This document shows positions 44,275 to 54,914 of a DNA stretch of 64,000 bases, in pieces (within the stretch, counting starts at the first letter, position 1; each line of letters starts with the position of its first letter). The position numbers and the translations under genes were made by a program. The notes beneath the pieces were generated by a model that saw only the letters and a list, made by a program, of their open reading frames with translations, did not search any database and was not told the origin of the DNA. The stretch comes from Canna indica (taxonomy: Eukaryota > Streptophyta > Magnoliopsida > Zingiberales > Cannaceae), in NCBI GenBank assembly GCA_034359265.1, contig CP136890.1:67395501-67459500 (forward strand). The letters are read 5' to 3'.

Positions 44275-45271
44275 GCTATTTCCCGTGCGAGGTACAACGG
44301 GCAGCTGGGGCAGGCTCGGTCCCAGGCGATGGCCCGAGCTGGGACCACTAACATCGCGGAGACTCGGGGATACGGCCCCGATTGGATTACTCCGGATATA
44401 TGGGACCAGCTCGTGGGAATATGGTCGATGGATCGATGGCATGAGGTTTCTCGGAATGCGGCTAGAAATCGTATGTCGGGGGGAGCAACGCGTCACACCG
44501 GCGGCTCTGTTGCATTTGCAGTGCACGCGAACCGTATGGTAAGTATACCTTTTAATTATATATTTTATTTGTTACTATGTGTACTAATTAATGTATTTAT
44601 TTTGTAAATGTAGACGATGGTGTCGGATGATGGGACTGTCCAGCGACCCTCCCCGATGGCGGTGTTTGAGCGGACTCACCGTCGAGCACATGGGACGGGG
44701 CAGTACATCGACAACCGCGCTGCATACATTATGGTAACTATATATTTGTTTAAATTATTCATTATATATTTATAATTTAAGTTTTATGATAAATATTAAA
44801 CAAAAAATCAAACTCGAGTAGGAGACCTACAGCCAGACGGTGGTGCAGCGCGGGGGCACCCCCGAGGACTTTGACACAGCAATGTGGGTCGAGGCCACAG
44901 GTGGCTGGGACCATGGCCGCGTATATGGCTTTGCAGATAGTGATCATGCGCGAGCCGTACTAGGGCCACTTGGGGCACCGACCCCTCCGGTCGCTGGTGA
45001 GCGGCCGTCCACCTCTAGATCCAGTTATGATCATAGTAGCAGAATAAGGACTCTAGAGGACACGGTCGCGCGTCAGACTTAGATGATGGAGCGCCAGAGT
45101 CAGATGATGGCGGAGATGCATGCTATGCTACGCAACATGTCAGGTCATCCCAAAGCAGGCATCTCTTCGGCATCATCTGATCCATCGTCCTCGTGTCAGT
45201 CCACGCCGGTGTACACTCAAGCACTCCAGACTCCGCCATATGATCCAGACCATCCTCCATCGTCATCGTGA
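44275..45271 (+). pseudogene. CACTA TnpA-like protein (Ptta/En/Spm type), three exons
   Basis: Exons about 44275-44538, 44614-44733 and 44822-45271, with donors ATG|GTAAG and ATG|GTAAC and acceptors GTAG|ACG and GTAG|GAG. Encoded: YGPDWITPDIWDQLVGIWSM, RNRMSGGATRHTGGSVAFA, then DDGTVQRPSPMAVFERTHRR, then TYSQTVVQRGGTPEDFDTAM, and a coiled-coil-like tail rich in Ser/Pro/Gln. This is the plant En/Spm second-protein (Transposase_24-like) arrangement. In exon 3 a TAG at 45080-45082 stands where the 62.6-64 kb copy has GAG. The N-terminus is lost in the TNP2 deletion. Confidence 0.85.
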
Positions 45272-45855
45272 GATTTTTTTTATATTGACTTTGTTACTGA
45301 GATATTGGACTTGTTTAATTTATTTTGTTTGGATATTGATACTTCAATTTTGCATTTGAATAGTTTTTATACTATTGTGGATAATTATCAATATAAATAT
45401 AATTGTTTTGATGTATATCTTGGTGTATTTGTGATATGTGAATGAATGTGTGTATGAGTGTATGGGTGTGTGAGTTATGTATCAGATAATGTATCAATGT
45501 ATCAATGGAAATTTTAAATTTTAAATTTTTTCGTTACCAGGTTCACATCATCAACAACGGCTTTCCCACGGCCATCTGTGGGAAAGCCGTTGCTGATGAC
45601 CTACAGCAACGGCTTAGCGACGGGCTTTTACTAACGGCGTTGCTACGGGCTCATCGGCTGTTGCTATTAATGTTATCAGCAACGGCTCCGCGTTCGTGGC
45701 GAAACCATTGCTGATAATATTTTTAGCAACGACCCGAGCGACCGTTGCTGATCCGTTCCTAAGTTATCAGCAACGCGATTTTCTGCCACGGCTCCATTGC
45801 AACGGCTCAGCAACGGCATCAGCTGTTGCTGATGCCCATTTTTCTAGTAGTGTGA

Positions 45856-47203
45856 GTCTCGGGGTTTGTACCAACTAGTGATGTCATCCTCTGCCTTGGT
45901 GGTTGATTCGTCTCCTCTTAAGATGCATAGCCGGTTAGGGCATCCTCACCTACAGAATCTAAAGAAGATGTGTCATAGTCTTTCTTCACTTTCGAGTCTT
46001 GAGTGTGAATCATGTCAACTTGGTAAACATTCCCGGTCTTCTTTTCCAAGTAGCGTTAATAAACGTGTTTCATCACCTTTTTCCCTTGTCCATTCTGATG
46101 TTTGGGGTCCTAGTCGTGTCTCTTCTAAATTAGGGTTTAGATATTTTGTCACTTTCATAGATGACTACTCTCGTATGACCTGGTTATTCTTGATGAAGGA
46201 TCGATCTGAGCTCTTTCACATTCTCTCCACATTCTATGCTGAAATAAAAACTCAATTTGATGTCTCCATTCGCATGTTACAAAGTGATAATGCAAAAGAA
46301 TATTTTTCTACTGTCTTTCAGTCTTTCTTTTCCACTCATGGTCTTGTCCGTCAATCTTCATATCCTCATACACCACAACAGAATGGTGTTGCAGAACGAA
46401 AAAATCGTCATCTTGTAGAAACGGCACGTACCCTCCTATTGCATATGAATGTACCGTTGAGATACTGGGATGATGCCATTCTCACTGCTCGTTACCTTAT
46501 TAACAGGATGCTCTCCTCTGATCATCACAAAATTCCCTTCACTGTTATCTTTCCACATGACCCTATATATAATCTTCCACCACGTGTGTTTGGGTGTACC
46601 TATTTTGTCCATCAACTTTCTCCCAGGAAGGATAAGTTATCTCCAAAGTCTATTAAATATGTCTTCCTTGGTTACTCTCGCCTTCAAAAAGGATACCGTT
46701 GCTACTCACCCGAGTTGGATCGTGCTTTTGTCTCAGCAGATGTTACCTTCTTTGAGACCACACCATTCTTTTTGAGTCAGTCCACTACACGCGAGTTTTT
46801 TGCTGAGGTCCTTCCTATTTCGATTCCATTATCCACTCTTGAGGACACATCTTCTCGGATGACTAATGATTCACTGCCACCCCGACGAGAACCCACCAAG
46901 TTCTTTACTCGACGTGTTCTTGCTGAGATATCACTAGCTTCCCCGCCTGACTCTGCTGCCCCCATAGCTGTCTTGCCAGTCTCAGATCCTTCTCTACCAT
47001 CTAACCTTGATCTTCACATTGCCTTGAGGAAAGGTGTTCGTAAGTGTTCTACTTCTTATCCTATCTCTCATTGTGTCTCTTACGATACTTTATCCCCCAG
47101 TACTCTACTTTTATCACTTCTCTTTCCACTATTTCTATCCCTCAAACTGTTTCAGGTGTCTTATCTAATCCGGGGTGGCGCCAAGCCATGGTTGATGAGA
47201 TGA
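45856..47203 (+). pseudogene. Copia GAG-pre-integrase and integrase
   Basis: SRGLYQLV then HSRLGHPHLQNLKKM (GAG-pre-integrase H..H) and CESCQLGKHSR (zinc cysteines). Integrase core VHSDVWGPSRV (first Asp), FVTFIDDYSRMTWLF, IRMLQSDNAKEYFS (second Asp), SSYPHTPQQNGVAERKNRHL (Glu) and the C-terminal VFGCTYFVH ... KYVFLGYS. Open for over 400 codons. A frameshift near 47090 moves the true reading to another frame. Confidence 0.93.
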
Positions 47204-48668
47204 CTGCATTACATTCTAGTGACACGTGGGAGCTTGTTCATCTTCCCTTGGGAAAATCCACTATAGGATGCAAGTGGGTGTTCAATATTAAAAAATCTCC
47301 TGATGGATCTATTGATAGGCTCAAGGCTCATTTGGTAGCCAAGGGAAATACACAGTGATATGGAGTGGATTATTTGGATACATTCTCTCCAGTAGCTAAG
47401 ATTGCCTTTTTCTCACGCTAGCAGCAATTTTTGGTTGGCAACTTCATCAACTTCACATCAAAAATATCTTTTTACATTGTGATCTTGATGAGGAGGTGTA
47501 TATGGAGCAACCTCCTGGATTTGTTGCTCACCGGGAATCCACATTAGTCTGCAAACTAAAGAAGTCTCTTTATGGTTTGGAGCAGTCTCCACGTGTCTGG
47601 TTTAGCAAGTTTAGCTCCGCTATCACTCAGTTTGGTATGATGAGATGCACCTCCGATCATTCAGTCTTCTTTTGCACCTCTCCTTCTGGAAAGCGAGTGC
47701 TCCTCATTGTTTATGTAGATGACATTATTATAACTGGAGATGATACAGATGGGATACAAAAATTAAAGTCTTATTTACATCAGCAATTTCAGACCAAGGA
47801 CTTAGGTGATTTAAAATATTTTCTTGGTATTGAAGTAGCTCGATCATGGGGAGCAATCTATATTTCTCAAAGAAAGTATGTACTTGATATGCTACAGGAG
47901 GCAGGAATGTTGGGAGCTCGACCAGTTGACACTCCTATGGAGCCAAATATAAAGCTATTGCCGAAGCAGGGTGAATCCTTGACTGATTCGGGTCTATAAC
48001 GTAGATTGATAGGCAAGTTAAACTATCTTACGGTCACGAGACCTGATATCTCTTTCATTGTTAGTGTACTCAGTCAATTCCTTGAGTCACCCTGTGAGGG
48101 ACATTGGGAAGTTGCATTGAGGGTCCTTCGTTATCTCAAAAAAGCTCCAGGAAAGGGACTCTTATACTGTGACAGGGGTCACCTGCAGGTGACAGACTAT
48201 TCTGATGCGGATTGGGCAGGTTCACCTATTTATCGCCGATCTACTTCAGGATATTGTGTGATGCTTGACGGTAACTTGATATTATGAAAAAGCAAAAAAC
48301 AAAGTGTGGTAGCTATATCTAGTGCTGAGGCAGAATACAGGGCTATGGCTCTTGTGACTTGTGAATTGATATGGCTAAAGCAGTTAATGGGAGAACTCGG
48401 AATCATCCATAGAGAACCAATGAAGTTGCTTTGTGTTAATCAGGTTGCTTTGCATATTGCATATAATCCAGTTTTCCATGAAAGAACAAAGCACATAGAA
48501 ATTGATTGTCACTTTATCAGAGAGAAAGTGCAGTCTAAGGAAATAGTCATATCATTTGTAAGTTCAAATGAACAGTTGACTGATATACTAACTAAATCTC
48601 TAAGAGATCCTAAAATATTTTATATTTGTAACAAGTTGGGCTTACATGACATATTTGCTCCAACTTGA
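47090..48668 (+). pseudogene. Copia reverse transcriptase and RNase H
   Basis: WRQAMVDEMTALHSSDTWEL, GCKWVFNIKKSPDGSIDRLK (RT start), TGA at 47356, FSPVAK, EVYMEQPPGFV, VCKLKKSLYGLEQSPRVWF, YVDDIIITGDD (catalytic Asp pair at about 47719), DLGDLKYFLGIEVA, a TAA at 47997, RLIGKLNYLTVTRPDISF, YSDADWAGSPIYRRSTSGYC (RNase H), a TGA at 48285, SSAEAEYRAMA, HIEIDCHFIREK. It ends just before the PPT. Three stops and at least two shifts inactivate it. Confidence 0.93.
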
Positions 48669-48675
48669 GGGGGGG

Positions 48676-48793
48676 TGTTAAGGACCTAATTGTATATATC
48701 ATTTCTCTATGTACTTTTATGCAAAAATCAATAATAATATATTGATAGTATGGGGGCTGCCAAAGGTAGCAAGTGATTTCCCCAAACTTCTCA
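48676..48793 (+). repeat. Copia 3' LTR
   Basis: Starts TGTTAAGGACCTAATTG and ends AAACTTCTCA, with PPT GAGGGGGGG immediately upstream. Confidence 0.92.
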
Positions 48794-50205
48794 TCAACAA
48801 CAAAGTTATAAGCACTAGCAGGAGCTCTTCTAGGAGAAATGATAGAACCTAGATACTTAAAAGGGAAGGTATCATTTCTCATACCTAAAATATTACAGAT
48901 CCTATGCTTAACATGAGGAGGGGTGAACTTAGAAAAAAAAAATCTCAAATTTATTGTAGTTTACAACTTGACCAGTTAAATCATGGTATTTAAAAAAAAT
49001 AGATTTAACACAATTAAGGTATTTTTCAATAGCCCTAAAGATTAGCAGAACATCATCAGCATACATAAAATGAGAAAGATAAAAAGAATTGTCAATTCTG
49101 AAAGGTAAAATTCTTTTCCTATCAACAACATCATTCAAGAGATTTGTAAGAGTTTGAGGAACTAAAATATACAAATAGGGGGAAAGAGAATCCCCCTGCC
49201 TCACCCCTCTATGAGAATTAAAAAAATGGGAGGTATATCCATTCACAAGCTAGACAAGAAAAAGGTGGAGAAGAATAACAAGTTTTTATCCAATTAATGA
49301 ATTGAGTAGGAAAATTTAAACAATACAAAATATGAGAAATTGCACCCCAGAACAACTTATCAAAAGCCTTATCTAGGTCTAATTTGACTAGAATATAACG
49401 CTTTTGACTTTTAGAAAAGTAAATGTTATCAGCAAGATTTTGAACAAGCATGATATTATCTTGAATGTTTCTACCCTTAAGGAATACAGTTTGCTTTGGG
49501 GAGATGATTTCAAGAATAGTGGGTTTAAGTCTGTTAGCTAAAATCTTAGCTAAAATCCTATAAGCCCTAAAATCTTTAACTGTCTTGGGGGATTTAATTT
49601 TAGGGATAAAAGTAATAATTATTTGCTTCCAATCATCTAGAATAATAGTAGTATGAAACATATTTAAATAATTCATGAAACAAGGAGAAATAGGCAACAT
49701 TCCTTACTTCATAAGAAATAGGCAACACAAGGTTATTATGAAAGGAACTTGGTAAAGGATTAAAAATAGATCATTCATGAGTATAAGATACACCATTAAA
49801 AGAAGGAGCTCATAAGGAAGCATAATGAGAAGAAAAAACATTTAAAATATCAGCATCCTCAGTGAATAAATTTTAGAATTATCAACAATAGAAGCAATGT
49901 AGTTAGTTCTCCTTTTAGAGATAATAATTCTATGAAAGTAAACTGTGTTTCTATCTCTCTCTTCAAATCATTTAACCTTTGCTTTGGCCCACCACTTAAT
50001 TAAAAGAGATTTACCTTTGAATGACAATAACTTGATTATAGAGGGATCTAAGAGTAGATTCTTGAGCAGATGAGAGAGATGAGATAGAATTAAGATGCTC
50101 TGAATGGGCCATGTCATGCTGAATTGAAGTTAAATTATTCTCTACAAGGCCTAAATATGTTTATTCCATTCAGATAAGGAGAATCTAGTTTGCTTCATGT
50201 TAGTG
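48794..50205 (-). pseudogene. LINE ORF2, 5' half (reverse transcriptase)
   Basis: Minus strand, from high to low coordinate: linker SEWNKHI and WAKAKVK.FEERDRNTVYFH (pre-RT), then DWKQIIITFIPKI, GRNIQDNIMLVQNLAD, LVKLDLDKAFDKLFWGAI, RGVRQGDSLSPYLYIL and MYADDVLLI (catalytic YADD at about 49050), then FPFKYLGSIISPRRAPAS, ending AYNFVV where copia enters. With 38890-40498 it makes one LINE. The endonuclease domain and 5' end are missing beyond about 50205 (5' truncation typical of LINEs). Confidence 0.88.
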
Positions 50206-50486
50206 TTGTTTATGGGAATAGAGCATGAGAGAGAGACGTGAGAGGTGTGAAATCATTAAGGGGGCGTTTGGTTGCCCGCAAGTACAAATGCTGCAACTCT
50301 AGTTGCAGCATTTAGATAACAAATTTGTTTGGTTGGCTGCAAAATCATTTTGCAGCATTTACTAGTTGCAACTTGTATTTCAAATATCATTTGCGGGCCG
50401 CAAGTGGAATTGCAGCCCAAAAAGCCCGCAATACAAGATTGCGGGCTGCAAATGCAATAATTTAAGTATTGAAAATAATTAAGTTT

Positions 50487-50640
50487 GGCGACGTAGAGTC
50501 GTCGGATGAAGACGAGATAAATATCAAAGTTGTAGGTTTTTGCGTGCTGAACATGATGGTAGTGTCAAATTTTACATCTGATGTCATTTGATATATTTTT
50601 TAATATATTTTCAGTATTATACAAAAATTAAAAATTATTA
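50487..50640 (+). repeat. Gypsy LTR fragment inside Harbinger element
   Basis: AGAGTCGTCGGATGAAGACG, ATCAAAGTTGTAG, GCGTGCTGAACATGATGG and GTGTCAAATTTTACATCTGA correspond in order to 8620-8730 in the 3' LTR of the gypsy element. Part of an LTR family captured in the Harbinger interior. Confidence 0.7.
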
Positions 50641-50679
50641 ATTTGTCAGACAAATCGTGTCGGGCCTAAGTTTTTAGCC

Positions 50680-51810
50680 TGGCCCGAAAAAATTTGTGCC
50701 CGGCCCGGCCAAAAAAAATTCGTGTTCGTCCCGCCCCGAAAAAATTTGTGTCCGACCCGACCCAATAAATTCGTGCACTGCACGGCCCGTCCCAGCCCGG
50801 CTCGGTCCGAAAAAATTCGTGCCCAACCCGGCCTGAAAAATTTCGTGCCCAGCCCGATTCAAAAATTTCGTGCCTGGCCTAGCTCGAAAAAATTTGTGCT
50901 CGGCCAGGCCCGAAAAAATTCGTGCTAAGCTTGGCTCGAAAAAATTCACTGTCGGCCCTGCCCAAAAAAAATTCGTACCCCGGCCCGGCCCGAAAAAATT
51001 CATGCCCGACCCAAAAAAAATCGTGCCCAACCCAGCCCTGCCCGAAAAAATTTATGCACTACCCGACTCGAAAAAATTCGTGCCTTGCCCGGCCGAAAAT
51101 TATTCGTGCACGGCCCAACCCCAAAAAATTCGTGCCCAACCCGGCCCAAAATATTTTGTGCTCGGCCCGCCCCAAAAAAATTCGTGCCCGGTCTGGACCG
51201 AAAAAATTCTTGCCTGGCCCTGCCCGAAAAAATTCGTGGTCAGCCCTGCCCAAAAAAATTCGTGTCCCGACCCGACCCGAAAAATTTCATTCCCAGCCCG
51301 ACCTAACACGAAAAGAAATTCATGGCCAGTCCGAAATATTCGCATCGGGCCCAACCTTGCCCGAAAAAATTCGTGCACTGCCCATCTTGACTCGGCTCGG
51401 CCCAAATAATTTATGCCCGACCCCGCATGAGAAAATTCGTTCCCGGCCAAAAAAATTTCGTGCTCAGCCCGGCCCGAAAAAATTCCTGCCCGACCCGGCC
51501 TGAAAAAATTCGTTTCCTGGCCCAGCTCAAAAAAGTTCATGCCCGGCCCGACCTGACCAGAAAAAAAATTCGTGCACTGCCCAACCTATCCCGGTCCGGC
51601 TCGGGCCGACTCGAAAAAATTCGTGTCTGGCCCGGCCCAAAAAGATTTGTGCACGACCCGACCCGAAAAGTTCGTGCCCGGCCCTGCCCGAAAAAGTTTG
51701 TACTCGGCCCGGATAAATTCGTGCATGCTCGGCCCGTCCCGTCCCGGCCCGGCCTAGCCCGACTTGAAAAAATTCGTGCCCGACCCGACCCGAAAAATTT
51801 CGTAAGATGC
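50680..51810. repeat. ~27-bp GC/poly-A minisatellite, about 40 copies
   Basis: Degenerate tandem unit, consensus about GGCCCGGCCCGAAAAAATTC then GTGCCC. Since 27 is a multiple of three it yields long open frames on both strands (9-residue units such as KKFVPGPAR and RIFSGRAEH). These are by-products of the repeat and not proteins. Confidence 0.88.
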
Positions 51811-52000
51811 AAGTTGCACGTTGCAAGTTGCAAGTGTAATTACAACTTCCATTTGCGGCCAACCAAATGCTTGCAAATAGAAGTTGCAACTCTACTTGCG
51901 GGCAACCAAACGGTAGGCTGCAAAATCTATTTGCGGGCATTTGCTTTTGCATGCAAATAGATTTTGCAGCATTTACACTTGCGGATAACCAAACGCCCCC

Positions 52001-52520
52001 TAAAAAAGAGATGAGAGAGAGAGAGATTTGACAGCAAAAGAGAGAGAAATGAGAAAAGGAAAGGGTGAGATTTCCTGCGAAAATGTGGGAAGATAAAAAG
52101 CGGAAAGAAAGCATTAAATTCTTGGGTTATAGAGAAAAAAGAGAGGGAGAGAGAGTGAAATTAAAAAAAAATAAAAGAAAGAAGAAGAATTTAATTGATA
52201 AAAAAATATAGAATAGCCACGTAGAATTTAGAGCTTAATATTTATTGATCCACGTGGATAATTTTTATTTTTGACACTTAGCGAAAAATGATTATTACTA
52301 TATGGCTTATATATATATAGAAATATTAAAAACATTTAGAAATATTAAAAAAATAGTTTAAATTAAAGTTTTAAAAAAAAAATATGGGGAAAAAATATTT
52401 CATAAATACAAAATAAAATTTCATAACAAATTGATAAAAAATAAGATTTTTAAAATTATTTTAAATTTATAAATTTATTTGGTTTTGAAATACTATATTA
52501 AAATTTCTTCAATAACAAAC
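52001..52520. repeat. AG-rich repeat end and AT-rich spacer
   Basis: 52045-52213 is the inverted match of 36953-37145 (TTAAATTCTTGGGTTATAG, GAAAATGTGGGAAGATAAAA). From 52214 to 52520 there is AT-rich DNA with nothing recognised. Confidence 0.6.
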
Positions 52521-53281
52521 CAAGATCGTAAGGAATTAGAGACTCAAGGTCGAGAGGGATTAGAGACTCGAGGTCGAGGGGGATCAGGGACTCGAGGTCC
52601 GAACACACACTGCAGTCGTCTTGCATCTATTAGTCTGAGCGAGGTTTGCCGATAGCTCAACGGCCTGACGCCAGGAGATTAGAATCACTCAGTGATGGTA
52701 GAGAACCTTCGCGGAGGACAGGGAGGAGGCAAAAGAGGGATTTGGGACACGAGATCGAGAGGAATTAGGGACTCGATGTCTGAACACACGTTGCGACCCT
52801 AGCTCTCTTGCATCTCCCAGTCCAAGCGAGTTATGCCAATGGCCCGACGACTAGATTAAAATCGCTCGACGACAACATAGCACCTTCGTAGAGGACAGGG
52901 AGGAGGCAAGGGAGGGATTAGGAACACAAGGCCGAGAGGGATTAGGGACTCGATGCCCGAACAAACGTCGCAACCCTCTTTTGCATCTTCTGATCCGAGC
53001 GAGGTCTGTCGATAGCCCAAGGGCAGGAGATTATAATCACTCGACGGCAGCAAAGTATCTTTACGGGTGACGGGGAGGAGGCAAGAGAGGGATTAGGGAC
53101 ACTAGGTCAAGAGGGATTAGGGACTCGAGGTCCTAACACACGCCACAACCCTCTATTGCATCTCCCAGCACAAGCGAGGTCTAATGACGGCCCAACGACA
53201 GGAGATTTGAATGGCTCGGTGACTGCATAGCACCTCTACGGAGGGCAGGGAGGAGGCAAGAGAGGGCTTAGGGACACGAGT
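52520..53281. repeat. ~178-bp satellite-like array, part 1
   Basis: Four successive units contain GGGACTCGAGGTC, ACACACG, CTTGCATCTCCCAGTCC-AAGCGAGGTCTG, GAGATTAGAATCGCTCG, and GGACAGGGAGGAGGCAAGAG. The marker ACTCG lies at 52590, 52771, 52948 and 53123 (periods 181, 177, 175). The array breaks at 53281, where TAGGGGTGAGCA begins, and continues at 56306. Confidence 0.85.
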
Positions 53282-53465
53282 AGGGGTGAGCACGGGTCGG
53301 GACATCCCGACCGTCTAAGTTCGACCTGACCCAAAAATTCAAGAAAAATCTTGTCCCGGATCAAAATTAGGACAAGACCGAGATAAATATGTCTGTCACA
53401 ATTAAAAATCGGGACGGAACCGAGATGATATATAAAAAATCGGGAATGTCTCATTCGGGCACGAT
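53282..53465. mobile_element. hAT-like left end (TAGGGGTGAGCA family), truncated
   Basis: Starts TAGGGGTGAGCACGGGTCGG, the same end as the elements at 21598 and 24996. It contains GGGACAAGACC/CGGGACGGAACCG motifs. No matching right end (CACCCCTA) was found before the satellite resumes, so the element is incomplete or its end is lost. Confidence 0.55.
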
Positions 53466-53479
53466 ATATAATATAAGTA

Positions 53480-53896
53480 ATATTAAATATATAATTTTTT
53501 TTGAGAAAAACATGAAAATTAATGAAAATTAAATATGAGAGAGATTTCGAAAATTAAATAAAAATAAATGAGTAAGAGAGAGATTAATGAAAATTAAATA
53601 TGAGAGATAGAAATATTTTGATAATTAAAATTAAATAAAAAATAAATGAGAGGGAGGGAGAAAGAGAGAAAGATTAGTTGAAAATTAAAATTCACGCTAA
53701 TTAGAATTAAATAAAAAAAATAAAATGAGAGATATATTAATGAAAAACTAAATATGAGAGATATTTCAAAAATTAAATAAAAAAATTAGTGAGAGAGAGG
53801 GAAGTGAGAGATTAATGAAAAATTAAATATAAGAAATAGAGAGATTTCCAATAATAAAAATCAAATTAAAAATAAATGAGATATATATATATTGGT

Positions 53897-53939
<43 letters not shown>

Positions 53940-54120
53940 ATAAAAAATAAAATATGGGAGATAGATTCGGTAATTGAAATTAAATAAAATTAAATAAGAG
54001 AGATATTTTTGTTAAATTAGAGAGAGAAATTAACGGATAATTAAATATATATGAGAGAGAGAAAATTCAAAAGTGAAAAAATGAAAAATAAAATCAATCT
54101 TAGGTTCTAAATTGAGCTAT
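53480..54120. repeat. AG-rich foldback family, second copy
   Basis: Repeated GAGAGATTAATGAAAATTAAATATGAG text identical in style to 37290-37560, including a (GA)n run of about 39 bases at 53899-53937. Non-coding. Confidence 0.65.
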
Positions 54121-54914
54121 TGGAGTCTAAATTCCATAATTTCAATTTAAATTTAAAATATAATTTAATATCATTAATAATTTAGATTAAAAAATTAAGT
54201 CATTATATTGAAGTCTAATATTGCAATAGATTATCGGAGCTCTTTTGGATTTTGGTAGCTAATTTTGTTGAATCTGACCATTATGTCTTATGCTAAATAT
54301 TTAATATATTTGTTAAATATTTTGCTTGTTTCAGCTACGTAATATCAGATTAAGGGATTTTTAGACTTTATTTCTTATGTATAAAAATATTTGTTTGTTT
54401 TTATGTTTTCTTGACAGGATTTTATTTAAGAAAAGGTTATTTTAAACTTTAATTAAAATTTTAAAATTAAATATTTTTATACTAAGATTTTCATAAATAA
54501 GTTATTATATTATTAGCATAAATAAAATTATTATGTTTTTAAAAATAAAAATATTAAAAAATTAGTTTAAATTAAATTAAGGTATTTTTAGACTTTATTT
54601 CTTATGTATTAAAATATTTGTTGCATATTATATAATGTAAATTGTTTTGATGTTTTATTGACAGATTTTTATTTGAGAAAAAAATTATTTTAAACATCAA
54701 TTGAAAATTAATTTTCAATTTACATTTAAAATATAATTTAATATCCTTAATAATTTAGATTAAAAAATTAAAATTAAATATTTTTATATTAAGATTTTCA
54801 AAAATAAGTTACCATAATATTAGCATATTATAAAAGAATTATATTTATAAGAATAAAAACATTTAGAAAGATTAAAAAATTAGTTTAAATTAAATTATAA
54901 TTTAGATAGTAATC
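54121..54914. repeat. AT-rich repeat with internal duplication
   Basis: The phrase TTTTTAGACTTTATTTCTTA...TAAAATATTTGTT occurs near 54358 and again near 54587. TTTAAAATATAATTTAATAT..TTAATAATTTAGATTAAAAAAT recurs and also matches 38025-38060. Non-coding. Confidence 0.5.

Larger units (their letters stand above)
41341..45852 (+). mobile_element. 4.5-kb CACTA element (TNP2/TnpA), inserted in copia
   Basis: Termini CACTACTAGAAA and TTTCTAGTAGTG are perfect inverted repeats. A perfect 3-bp duplication TGA flanks (41338-41340, 45853-45855), and the copia reading rejoins across it. Subterminal arrays of AGCAACGGCT/AGCCGTTGCT fill 41360-41570 and 45550-45840. Genes: TNP2-type transposase remnant (42547-44271) and a TnpA-like gene (44275-45271). 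TNP2 is truncated and fused by deletion to TnpA, so it is non-autonomous. Total 4512 bp. Confidence 0.95.
40499..48793 (+). mobile_element. Ty1/copia retrotransposon inserted in LINE, itself split by CACTA
   Basis: 5' LTR 40499-40614 and 3' LTR 48676-48793 (about 116-118 bp, near-identical). Primer-binding site TGATATCAGAGCC at 40615, matching the initiator-Met tRNA type. Polypurine tract GAGGGGGGG just before 48676. Internal order is protease, GAG-pre-integrase, integrase, RT, RNase H, confirming copia. Gag is essentially deleted and the pol frame has stops and shifts. Flanks (CTAAA, TCAAC) do not give a clean 5-bp duplication. The LINE reading resumes across it. Without the CACTA insert the element is about 3.8 kb. 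Confidence 0.92.
50260..52000. mobile_element. PIF/Harbinger non-autonomous element with minisatellite
   Basis: A 1741-bp unit with TIR GGGGGCGTTTGGTT...AACCAAACGCCCCC and a TAA duplication (50257-50259, 52001-52003). Near both ends are TTGCGGGC/GCAAATG motifs in inverted order (50275-50460 and 51805-51985). The interior holds an LTR-like fragment (50487-50640) and a long minisatellite (50680-51810). No transposase. Confidence 0.88.

Noticed and set aside
40494..48798. Clean 5-bp target duplication for the copia element
   Set aside because: Flanks CTAAA and TCAAC do not match. Insertion is nevertheless certain because the LINE reading resumes on the other side.
50674..52114. Long open frames on both strands (up to 195 codons)
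   Set aside because: They are by-products of a 27-bp tandem repeat that has few stops in any frame. No domain and no start context.
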